Assembly: GCA_030448025.1 (NCBI GenBank)
Contig: JAUJNQ010000004.1
Coordinates: 53,966 to 117,965 of the forward strand
Source: Acidimicrobiales bacterium
Lineage (GTDB): Bacteria; Actinomycetota; Acidimicrobiia; Acidimicrobiales; GCA-2861595
Length of the DNA stretch: 64,000 nt
Reading direction: 5' to 3'
Part shown: one piece after another, positions 56,435-64,000 of the stretch
Layout of the letters: each line of letters begins with the position of its first letter
Position numbering within the stretch: the stretch's first letter is position 1
Position numbers and translations under genes: made by a program
Notes under the pieces: model-generated
Database searches by the model: none
Seen by the model: only the letters and a program-made list of their open reading frames with translations
Told to the model about the DNA's origin: nothing

Positions 56435-58000
56435 TCAGTAGCGGGCGCTCGGGGCTTGCATGTGCTCGGCAGCGGCATCTGTGGCGGCCAGGGGGCGGGC
56501 GTCCCAGGTGGGGATGAGCCGCCGGGCGGCGCGGGCCTCGTCCACCCGGCCCACCGGCGTGGTGCGGGGAGCCTCCTTGGCACCCTCGGGAGACGCGCCG
56601 ATGCGCTCGAGGGCCTGGGCCAGGGCCTCGAGGGTCTGAGGGCTCTCGGTCTCGGTGGGCTCGATCATGAGGGCCTCGTCCACGATGAGCGGGAAGTACA
56701 CCGTGGGGGCGTGGAATCCCTCCTCCAGGAGGCGCTTGGCCACGTCCAGCGCCCGAAGCCCCGAAGCCTTCTTGAGCGACGTGGTCGACACCACCAGCTC
56801 GTGCATGTTGGGCCGGTCGAAGGGGACGTCGTAGCTGGCCCGCAGCCGGTGGCGGAGCCAGTTGGCGTTGAGCACGGCCACCTCGGCCACCCGGCGCAGG
56901 CCGTCGGCTCCGTTGGCCAAGATGTACGAGTAGGCCCGGGCCAGGGCGAGGGCGTTGCCGTGCCAGGAGTGCACTCGGCCGATGGAGCGCTCGGGCATCC
57001 GCCAGCGGTACTCGCCGTCCTCGCCACGCTCTGGGAGCGGCCCCGGAAGGTACGGCGCCAGGCGCTCGGACACCGCCACCGGTCCTGCCCCGGGTCCCCC
57101 GCCGCCGTGGGGCACGGCGAAGGTCTTGTGCAGGTTCATGTGCACGATGTCGAAGCCCATGTCTCCAGGGCGGGTGACGCCGAGGATGGCGTTCAGGTTG
57201 GCGCCGTCGTAGTAGAGGAGCCCGCCCACCTCGTGCACGGCGGTGGCCATCTCGGCGATGTCCTCCTCGAACAGACCCAGGGTGTTGGGGTTGGTGAGCA
57301 TGATGCCGGCCACGTCTTCGTCCAGGCGCTCTCGCAGGGCAGCCAGGTCCACACAGCCCCGGTCGTCGGAGGGCACCGTCACCGTCTGGTAGCCGCCGAG
57401 CGTCACCGACGCTGGGTTGGTGCCATGCGCAGAGTCGGGGATGATGACCTTGGTTCTCTGCCGCCCCGCCTCCGCGTGCCAGGCCCGCATCAAGAGCAGT
57501 CCGGTGAGCTCGCCGGCGGCGCCGGCCGGTGGCTGGAGCGTGGCGTCGTGCATTCCGGTGATGCGGCACAGCCGGTCCGCCAGGTCGGCCAACAGCTCCA
57601 ACCACCCCTGGGCCAGGTGGGCCGGCGTGGCCGGGTGGGCCCCGGTGAGGCCGGGCAGCGAGGCGGCGTCGTCGCAGAGCTTGGGGTTGTACTTCATGGT
57701 GCACGACCCGAGGGGGTAGGCGCCGAGGTCCACCGAGTACTGGCGGTGGGTGAGCCGGGTGAAGTGGGCCACCAAGTCGCGCTCCGACGCGTCGGCGATC
57801 GGCGCCGGCTCGGAGCGCAGGTGCTCGGCGGGCACCAGTTCGGCGGCGTCCCACTCCGGCAGGTTGGTGGTGCGGAACGACCATGCGCTGCGTCCGGGTG
57901 AAGAGAGCTCGAAGAGGGTGGGCTCTTCGTCGCGTCCCATGAGCGGGGCGCTGGTGGCCCTCCCACCGGCAGCCGGCACCCCTGCAAGGGGGGCGGTCAA
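56435..58000 (-). CDS. gcvPB: Glycine dehydrogenase (decarboxylating) subunit 2
   Basis: GSCTMKYNPKL, DSAHGTNPASV, NLHKTFAVPHGGGGPGAGPV; TTG start overlapping gcvPA stop, alternative ATG 57940. Confidence 0.94.
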   Translation of the reverse strand: MTAPLAGVPAAGGRATSAPLMGRDEEPTLFELSSPGRSAWSFRTTNLPEWDAAELVPAEHLRSEPAPIADASERDLVAHFTRLTHRQYSVDLGAYPLGSCTMKYNPKLCDDAASLPGLTGAHPATPAHLAQGWLELLADLADRLCRITGMHDATLQPPAGAAGELTGLLLMRAWHAEAGRQRTKVIIPDSAHGTNPASVTLGGYQTVTVPSDDRGCVDLAALRERLDEDVAGIMLTNPNTLGLFEEDIAEMATAVHEVGGLLYYDGANLNAILGVTRPGDMGFDIVHMNLHKTFAVPHGGGGPGAGPVAVSERLAPYLPGPLPERGEDGEYRWRMPERSIGRVHSWHGNALALARAYSYILANGADGLRRVAEVAVLNANWLRHRLRASYDVPFDRPNMHELVVSTTSLKKASGLRALDVAKRLLEEGFHAPTVYFPLIVDEALMIEPTETESPQTLEALAQALERIGASPEGAKEAPRTTPVGRVDEARAARRLIPTWDARPLAATDAAAEHMQAPSARY

Positions 58001-59391
58001 CGGATGACCTTCTCGAGGGCGGCGGCGTAGGCATCGATCTGGTCGCGTGTACGGCGTTCGGTGACCGCCACCAGCAGGCCTACCCCGTACTCGTCCCCAA
58101 GGGCGATGCCGGCCAAGAAGCCCTCGTCGGCCATGCGCTCGACGGCCATCTCGGCGGGAACCGGGAGGCGCACGGCGAACTCCCGGAGCACCGGTGTCCC
58201 GACCAGCGGCTCCACTCCGTCGAGGCGGAGCAGGGCCTCTCTCGCGTAGCGGGTGCCGCGGGCACAGCGCAGGGCCAGCTCTCGAAGGCCGGTGGTCCCC
58301 AACCATGCCAGCTGCACGGCGCAGCACACGGCGATGAGGGTCTGGTTGGTGCACACGTTGGACGACGCCTTCTCCCGCCGGATGTCCTGCTCGCGCGTGC
58401 GCAGCGTGGTGACGTAGGCCCGTCGGCCCTCGGTGTCCACCGTCTCGCCCACCAGGCGGCCGGGCAGGCGCCGGACGTGGTCCTTGCGGCAGGAGAACAG
58501 GCCGAGGTAGGGGCCGCCGAAGGACAGCGGGGTGCCGAAGGGCTGCCCCTCCCCCACCACCACGTCGGCGCCGAGGGACCCCGGGGAGTGCAGGAGGCCG
58601 GCGGCCACGGGGTCGAAGGCCACCACCAGCAGCGCCCCGAGCTCGTCGGCCAGCCGCCGGGCTCCGGCCAGGTCCTCCAGGCAACCCAGGTAGTTGGGGT
58701 ACTGCACCACCACGGCGCCGGGCTGCTGGGTCCGATCACCGGAAGAGGTGGCGGTTGCAGTGTCCGGCCAGCGGGTCACACCGTCGTGCAGGTCGACCTC
58801 CACCACCTCGTGCCCGCTCCCGGCGGCGAAGGTGCGCACCACATCCCGCCAGTTGGGGTTGACCCCGCGGCTAACCCACGCCGTGGACCGCCCGGTGGCG
58901 GCGGCGGCCAGGTTCACCGCCTCCACGCAGGCGCTGGCCCCGTCGTACAGGGAGGCGTTGGCGATCTCCACGCCCGTGAGGCGGGCCAGCATGGTCTGGT
59001 ATTCGAACAGCGCCTGGAGCACGCCCTGGGCCACCTCAGGCTGGTAAGGCGTGTAGGCGGTCACGAACTCCGACCGCATGGCCACCCGCCGGACGGTGGC
59101 GGGCACTTCGTGGTCGTAGGCGCCGCCGCCGGCGAAGCACAGCAGCTCGGCGCCGACTGCGTTGCGGGCCGCCAGGTGCTCCATCTCCGCCGCCACGTCG
59201 GGCTCGGAGAGACCGTCGGGAATGTCGAGGTGGCGGGGCCCTGCCTGGCCACCACCCCCCTCACCATCTTCCCCTACGGCGAGGCGCAAACCCTCGGGGA
59301 CGACGGCGAACAGCTCGTCGAGCGACGACAGGCCCATGAACTCGAGCATGGCGTCGATCTCGGCGTCGGTATGGGGGACGAAGTGGCCCAT
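57997..59391 (-). CDS. gcvPA: Glycine dehydrogenase (decarboxylating) subunit 1
   Basis: FVTAYTPYQPEVAQGVLQALFEYQTMLARLTGVEIANASLYDGASA. Confidence 0.95.
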   Translation of the reverse strand: MGHFVPHTDAEIDAMLEFMGLSSLDELFAVVPEGLRLAVGEDGEGGGGQAGPRHLDIPDGLSEPDVAAEMEHLAARNAVGAELLCFAGGGAYDHEVPATVRRVAMRSEFVTAYTPYQPEVAQGVLQALFEYQTMLARLTGVEIANASLYDGASACVEAVNLAAAATGRSTAWVSRGVNPNWRDVVRTFAAGSGHEVVEVDLHDGVTRWPDTATATSSGDRTQQPGAVVVQYPNYLGCLEDLAGARRLADELGALLVVAFDPVAAGLLHSPGSLGADVVVGEGQPFGTPLSFGGPYLGLFSCRKDHVRRLPGRLVGETVDTEGRRAYVTTLRTREQDIRREKASSNVCTNQTLIAVCCAVQLAWLGTTGLRELALRCARGTRYAREALLRLDGVEPLVGTPVLREFAVRLPVPAEMAVERMADEGFLAGIALGDEYGVGLLVAVTERRTRDQIDAYAAALEKVIR

Positions 59392-59397
59392 GGCGCT

Positions 59398-60450
59398 CTA
59401 CGCGCCCTTCTTGGCCAGGAACGGCAGCTTGGTGACGCTGGCCGGAAGGCGACGGTTGCGCACGTCGACTTCCACGGCGGTTCCCACCTCCACCTGAGGA
59501 GGCAGGAAGGCCAAGGCGATGCCGCGCTCGAGCATCGGGGAGAAGTTGCCGCTGGTGACCACGCCTTCAGGCGCATCGTCCATCATCACGGCGCAGCCTT
59601 CCCTGGGTGGCTGGCGGCCTTGCATGGCGAGCCCCGCCAGCAGCCGCTTGGGTCCCCGCTCGCGCTCGTCCTCCAAGGCGTCGCGGCCCTGGAACGGGCC
59701 CTTGTTCCACGCCACCACCCAACCGAGCCCGGCCTGAAGAGGGGTGATGCCGGGGCCGAGCTCGTGGCCGTGGAGCGGGAGGGCGGCTTCGAGTCGAAGC
59801 GTGTCACGGGCGCCGAGCCCGGCGGGCACCACGCCTGCGTCGAGCACCGCGCTCCACAAGGCCTCGGCGGCATCGACGGGCACCGCGAGCTCCACCCCCT
59901 GCTCGCCGGTGTAACCGGTGCCGGCCACCAGCACGGGGGTTCCCCGCCAATCGATCTGGCGTACCGCGAAGCGGGGAACCTCGGCCGCCTCGGGCGACAC
60001 GGCCTGGAGGCGGCGGCGGGCCTCTGGGCCCTGCACGGCCACGATGGCCCGAGTGTCGGTGACGTCCTGCCCACCCACCGCACCCATCACCCGGGCGGTG
60101 TTGGAGGCGTTGGGCATCACGTCGAAGCGCTCCTCCGCCACCCACCACACGATGATGTCGTCCAGCACCGAGGCGTCGGCCTCGTCGAGCAGGTGGGTGT
60201 ACTGGGCCCGGCCGGGGGCGATGCGCCCCAGGTCGTTGGTGAGACTGGCATTGAGGGTCTCGAACGCCTGGGGGCCGGCGACGCGCACGGTGCCAAGGTG
60301 GCTCACGTCAAAGGCCACCGCGGACGTCCGGCAGGCCCGGTGCTCGGCCAGCGTGCCGCCCGGGTAGGACAGCGGCATCTCCCAGCCTCCGAAGGGCACC
60401 ATCTTGGCTCCGAGGGCCCGATGGGCCGCGTCGAGGGGCGAGGTCCGCAT
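59398..60450 (-). CDS. gcvT: Aminomethyltransferase (glycine cleavage T protein)
   Basis: PLDAAHRALGAKMVPFGGWEMPLSY, FDVSHLGTVRV, DTLRLEAALPLHGHEL. Confidence 0.95.
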   Translation of the reverse strand: MRTSPLDAAHRALGAKMVPFGGWEMPLSYPGGTLAEHRACRTSAVAFDVSHLGTVRVAGPQAFETLNASLTNDLGRIAPGRAQYTHLLDEADASVLDDIIVWWVAEERFDVMPNASNTARVMGAVGGQDVTDTRAIVAVQGPEARRRLQAVSPEAAEVPRFAVRQIDWRGTPVLVAGTGYTGEQGVELAVPVDAAEALWSAVLDAGVVPAGLGARDTLRLEAALPLHGHELGPGITPLQAGLGWVVAWNKGPFQGRDALEDERERGPKRLLAGLAMQGRQPPREGCAVMMDDAPEGVVTSGNFSPMLERGIALAFLPPQVEVGTAVEVDVRNRRLPASVTKLPFLAKKGA

Positions 60451-60478
60451 GGCTCACCGGGAGACTAGTTGGGGAGGG

Positions 60479-60904
60479 CTAGTAGTCCTGGGGCTCCTTC
60501 AGCTCGAGGTCCAGGGGCCGGGGCTCGACGGCGTCGAGCTGGTCGGCCGCCAGCTGGGACGGCTCCTCCAGCCCGTACTTCACCAGGAGATTGAGGTAGT
60601 CCCGCTGGTAGAACAGCTTGATCTTGACGTCCGGGTACAGCTCCCGGAGGCGTCGGGCCTTGCGGTTCTTCTTGGTCACCAGCTTCTGGTTCAAGGTGGT
60701 GATCTCGATGTAGAGGTCGTAGACGGGCAGGTAGAAGTCGGGGCAGAAGCCCTGAACCGGCTTGTCGTCCTTGTCCCACTCGAGGGGGAACTCTCTCGGC
60801 TCGTACTCCCAGGTGATCCCGTAGAAGTCGAGCAGCTTGGCGAACTGGCGCTCCGAGTTGTGGGCGAAGCGGACCCGCTCGTGAGGGAGCTCCTGATCTT
60901 CCAG
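60479..60904 (-). CDS. Conserved hypothetical, possible nuclease-like (PDFYLP...IEITT)
   Basis: Open frame upstream of the ATG at 60694 reads LEDQELPHERVRFAHNSERQFAKLLDFYGITWEYEPREFPLEWDKDDKPVQGFCPDFYLPVYDLYIEITTLNQKLVTKKNRK; no ATG/GTG/TTG start upstream, CTG 60904 proposed. Confidence 0.6.
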   Translation of the reverse strand: MEDQELPHERVRFAHNSERQFAKLLDFYGITWEYEPREFPLEWDKDDKPVQGFCPDFYLPVYDLYIEITTLNQKLVTKKNRKARRLRELYPDVKIKLFYQRDYLNLLVKYGLEEPSQLAADQLDAVEPRPLDLELKEPQDY

Positions 60905-60906
60905 GG

Positions 60907-61452
60907 CTAGGCCCCTCCACCGGTGTGGGCCAGGCCACCCTCCGCCTGCCCAGCCGGACCACTTTGGGCAGGGCCTGAGTTGGGAGCCAGATCGTGGATG
61001 GCGGCGTCGAGCTCCTGCACCACCCCGGCCAGCGCCACGATGTTGAGCACGCCCTGGCCTCCTTGGAGCAGGTCGATGATCTCCTCGCCCGAGTGAGCCA
61101 GCACCGACTGGGCGCCGTTGAGCACCAGGTTGGCCGTGGCCACGTCCTCCCCGCTCTTGCGGAGCACCTCGATGGCCCGACGAGCCGACTGGAGGGAGAC
61201 GCCGGCGTCGAGTAGGCGCTTGATGACCTTGAGCTCCAGCAAGTCACGGTAGGAGTACCGGCGCTGCGTGCCACTGCCCCTGGCCTCGCTGATGGACGGC
61301 CGCAGGAGGTCGGTGCGAGCCCAGTAGTCGAGTTGGCGGTAGCTGATGCCCACGATGGAGCAGACCTGCGGACCCCGGTACCCCGCTTCGGGCACGCCTT
61401 CTGACCAGAGGCCTTCTTGTCGAAGCTCTCCTTGCCCAAGCTCTTCTTGCAT
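60907..61452 (-). CDS. MerR-family transcriptional regulator
   Basis: YRGPQVCSIVGISYRQLDYWARTDLLRPSISEARGSGTQRRYSYRDLLELKVIKRLLDAGVSL. Confidence 0.92.
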   Translation of the reverse strand: MQEELGQGELRQEGLWSEGVPEAGYRGPQVCSIVGISYRQLDYWARTDLLRPSISEARGSGTQRRYSYRDLLELKVIKRLLDAGVSLQSARRAIEVLRKSGEDVATANLVLNGAQSVLAHSGEEIIDLLQGGQGVLNIVALAGVVQELDAAIHDLAPNSGPAQSGPAGQAEGGLAHTGGGA

Positions 61453-61588
61453 CGTGGGGAAGTGCCTCCTTGTCGGTTGAACCAACCTGTCGGTGCAACC
61501 CATCGGTTCACACCGAAGGAATTACAACAGTGTGGACCAAGAGTACGACGGCCCTGTGGAAAGGTCAACGACCGGTGGTCAGGGCGGA

Positions 61589-61657
61589 GGGCGGTCCGGC
61601 TCTGCCGGCCGCCCGGAGCACGATTGGATTCGCCGAGCAAGCTTCGCTTGGAGGCGA
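61589..61657. repeat. Two-hairpin repeat element, copy 2
   Basis: GGGCGG-T-CCGGC-TCT-GCCGG-CCGCCC (61589-61614) followed by TCGCC-GAG-CAAGC-TTC-GCTTG-GA-GGCGA (61630-61657). Confidence 0.75.
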
Positions 61658-61687
61658 GTCACCCGAGGCGCTGTGCGCCGAGGGCGA

Positions 61688-62200
61688 CTACCCGCCGAAG
61701 TCCTCGGGGCGCACGCCCTCGATGAACTGGCGGAACTCCGACACCAGCTCCTCGGGCGCGGCCTCATCCTCCTCGTCGGTGTCCATCATCAGGCCGGCCT
61801 CGTCGAGGAGGTCCTCCTCGGCGTAGATGGGGCAGGAGATGCGGGCGGCCAGGGCGATGGCGTCCGACGGTCGACTGGACACGACCTGGGACTGCCCGCC
61901 GTAGCGGAGGTGGAGCTCGGCGTAGTAGGTGCCCCCCCTGCCGTCCTCCGACATGCGCAGCTCGGTGACCACTACCCGCTCGAGCACGACCCCGAGGGCG
62001 GTGAGGAGGTCTCGCATGAGGTCATGGGTCATGGGCCTGGAGGTGGGGACCTGCTGGTGGGCGTAGGCGATGGCCGTGGCCTCGGGGGGGCCGATGAAGA
62101 TCGGGAGGGTGCGCCGGGCGCCCTCCACCTCCTGGAGCAGCACCACCGGGTTGTTGGTCGGCAACTCGACTCGCACTGCGGCCAAACGCATCTCGACCAT
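61688..62200 (-). CDS. Bifunctional nuclease-family (DUF151) protein
   Basis: VVLLQEVEGARRTLPIFIGPPEATAIAYAHQQVPTSRPMTHDLMRDLL...SRPSDAIALAAR. Confidence 0.93.
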   Translation of the reverse strand: MVEMRLAAVRVELPTNNPVVLLQEVEGARRTLPIFIGPPEATAIAYAHQQVPTSRPMTHDLMRDLLTALGVVLERVVVTELRMSEDGRGGTYYAELHLRYGGQSQVVSSRPSDAIALAARISCPIYAEEDLLDEAGLMMDTDEEDEAAPEELVSEFRQFIEGVRPEDFGG

Positions 62201-62250
62201 GGGCCAAACCCTACCGTGCGTCGCCCGCTGTCAGGTAGCCGTCGCTTCCC

Positions 62251-62799
62251 TCAGGAAGGGCCTGCGTAGAGCCCATCGACGTAGGCCCGGGGATCTTCCC
62301 GGAGTGTGCCGAGGTCACCTACGGCGACCAGGTCGAGGTTGCGGTAGTACCCGGCGTAGTCGAGCCCGTATCCGAGGACGAACTCGTCTCCCACCCTGAA
62401 GCCCGTGAAGCGTAGGGCGAGGGGGGCGATGCGCCGGGCCGCCTTGTCGAGCAGGGCGCAGACCTCGAGGGAGCCGGGGCCGCGCCGGGCCAACTCCCCC
62501 AGCACGTAGGTGAGAGTGAGACCGGTGTCCACGATGTCCTCCACCAGCACCACGTGGCGGCCGGCGATGTCGACGTCGATGTCCTTGACGATGCGGACCC
62601 GACCACTGCCCTCGCCGTACGAGGAGATGGCAAGGAAGTCCACCTCGGGCACGATGGTCAGAGCGCGGATGAGGTCGGCCAGGAACAAGACGCTGCCCTT
62701 GAGCACGGCCACCAGCACCACGCCGTCCTGGTAGGCCGAGGAAAGCTCCGCTGCCAGCCGCCGGACCCCGTCACCAAGGTTCTCCTTGGTGATGAGCAC
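62251..62799 (-). CDS. hpt: Hypoxanthine phosphoribosyltransferase
   Basis: VAVLKGSVLFLADLIRAL, ISSYGEGSGRVRIVKDIDVDIAGRHVVLVEDIVDTGLTL. Confidence 0.94.
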   Translation of the reverse strand: MLITKENLGDGVRRLAAELSSAYQDGVVLVAVLKGSVLFLADLIRALTIVPEVDFLAISSYGEGSGRVRIVKDIDVDIAGRHVVLVEDIVDTGLTLTYVLGELARRGPGSLEVCALLDKAARRIAPLALRFTGFRVGDEFVLGYGLDYAGYYRNLDLVAVGDLGTLREDPRAYVDGLYAGPS

Positions 62800-62834
62800 C
62801 CGGGGCGAGCTCGGGCGTGGAGACCCGTGAAGGC

Positions 62835-63893
62835 TCAACCCCCGGTGAGGCCCTTGATGGCTTGGCGCAGCATGGTGGTGCGGAGGCGCTCGCCCAACTG
62901 GGACAGTTCCTCCAGCGCATCGATGGCTCGCTGGCGGGCCTCGGGATTGCGCTGCTTGAGCAGCGGCACTATGACCTGTTGGAACAGGCCGGCTTCTCGC
63001 TCGGCGGAGTTCTTGTAGATCCGCAAGTGGCGCGGCTCGATGCCGAAACGGGCGAAGCCGCCCATCAGCTCGGCGACGCTCAAGCACTCCTCGTCGTAGT
63101 ACACCACGTCGGCCACGCTCCGGCCCATGATGAAGCCGGCTCGCTCGAGGTCTCGGATGTGGTCGGGGGACTGCCCACTGGCGGACGCCAACTCCTCGAG
63201 GGTCAGGCTGGCCCCGGAGAGCGGGAGCGGAAGGTCCGTGACGCTCAGCCGGCGCCTCGGTGGCTGGTGACGGAGCTCCCGCGCCGGCGGCCCTGCCTGG
63301 GGCTCGGCTGCCTTCGGCTCGTCGGGTGCCCGTGGCTCGGCTGCCTGGGGCTCGACCTCCACGGCTTTGGTCTGGCCTTGGACGGTTTGTGCTTGCACGA
63401 CCGGTGCCTTGGCGGGGAGAACCTGCCCCGCCTCAGCCCTGACCGGCTCGGCCGCGACCGGCTCGGCCACGACTGGTTCTGGTGCGACTGGTACGGCCGC
63501 TGCTGGTGGGCTGGCGGCTGGCGCTGTGGCAGGTGATTCTGGTGCCACGGGCTTTGCCGCTACCGCAGTCGGGTCTACCCCGACCGGTCCTTCCCCGGCT
63601 GTATCGGGCTGAAAACCGTCGCCGTCGCCGCCGTCCTCGGAGTCGTCGCGTTGACCGAGGAGGCGGCCCTTGATGACCTTGAGGGGCAGGAAGTTCTCCC
63701 GTTGCTGGCGCAGGATCCAGCGCAGGCGCTCGACATCGGTGTCGTAGAACTTGCGATATCCCGAAGGGGTGCGTTCGGGGTCGAGCAGGCCCTGGCTCTC
63801 CAGGAAGCGGATCTTGGAGATGGTGACATCGGGGAACTCGGCCTGGAGGAGCGAGAGCACCTCACCGATGGACAGGTAGGTCCGCTCCGCCAT
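62835..63893 (-). CDS. MerR-family regulator (FtsR-like) with long Ala/Pro linker
   Basis: YLSIGEVLSLLQAEFPDVTISKIRFLESQGLLDPERTPSGYRKFYDTDVERLRWILRQQRENFLPLKVIK; next to FHA gene. Confidence 0.88.
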   Translation of the reverse strand: MAERTYLSIGEVLSLLQAEFPDVTISKIRFLESQGLLDPERTPSGYRKFYDTDVERLRWILRQQRENFLPLKVIKGRLLGQRDDSEDGGDGDGFQPDTAGEGPVGVDPTAVAAKPVAPESPATAPAASPPAAAVPVAPEPVVAEPVAAEPVRAEAGQVLPAKAPVVQAQTVQGQTKAVEVEPQAAEPRAPDEPKAAEPQAGPPARELRHQPPRRRLSVTDLPLPLSGASLTLEELASASGQSPDHIRDLERAGFIMGRSVADVVYYDEECLSVAELMGGFARFGIEPRHLRIYKNSAEREAGLFQQVIVPLLKQRNPEARQRAIDALEELSQLGERLRTTMLRQAIKGLTGG

Positions 63894-63901
63894 CAGACGG
63901 C

Positions 63902-64000
63902 TTACGCATCCCCGCCGGTGAAGAAGACCAGCTTGAACTTGCCGATCTGCACCTCGTCGCCGTGGCTCAGCGGCGACTGCTCGATGCGTTCGCGGTTGAC
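63902..64000 (-). CDS. FHA-domain protein (GarA-like), C-terminal part only
   Basis: Minus strand reads VNRERIEQSPLSHGDEVQIGKFKLVFFTGGDA*; truncated by window edge. Confidence 0.8.
   Translation of the reverse strand, partial: VNRERIEQSPLSHGDEVQIGKFKLVFFTGGDA

Noticed and set aside
58477-60468. 663-aa plus-strand ORF
   Set aside because: Antisense shadow of gcvPA and gcvT.
60451-60478. Glycine riboswitch upstream of gcvT
   Set aside because: Only 28 nt lie between gcvT and the next gene, and no riboswitch-like sequence is visible.
1-64000. tRNA, rRNA or CRISPR loci
   Set aside because: No cloverleaf with CCA/T-loop GTTCRA context, rRNA stretch or spaced repeats was recognized by reading; a tRNAscan/Infernal run would be needed to be certain.

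Overview
This is a high-GC actinobacterial chromosome window, probably Acidimicrobiia-like (lineage inferred from gene content and order). It is densely coding, and I saw no rRNA, tRNA or CRISPR array. Main blocks: (1) a minus-strand sugar-phosphate cluster, pgl-opcA-zwf-gnd-pgi-tal (4.3-11.0 kb). (2) A fatty-acid desaturase divergent from a TetR regulator, with a clear inverted-repeat operator between them. (3) A complete Pup-proteasome locus (trmI, MarP-like protease, ferredoxin, mpa/arc, MBL-fold protein, dop, pup, prcB, prcA, pafA, DUF3866, pafB, pafC), followed by lepB, GDPD, tatA/B, tatC and a Mtr4/HelY-type helicase (19.6-39.5 kb). (4) A double-length ThyX-like protein, a GapN-like ALDH and two LysM cell-wall enzymes. 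(5) A tyrosine recombinase next to an internally deleted F420/PPOX-family gene. (6) A CPBP protease between two proline-rich DUF4190-type paralogs. (7) A gcvPB-gcvPA-gcvT / MerR / DUF151 / hpt / FtsR-like MerR / FHA block. Best leads: an endonuclease VII-type HNH gene inserted between pup and prcB, in a visibly AT-richer patch that includes pup. It has a near-perfect actinobacterial SOS box lying exactly in the spacer of a putative leaderless promoter. Also notable: a two-hairpin repeat shared by two intergenic regions 49 kb apart, the F420 gene remnant, and two genes with no in-frame ATG/GTG/TTG start (candidate CTG starts).
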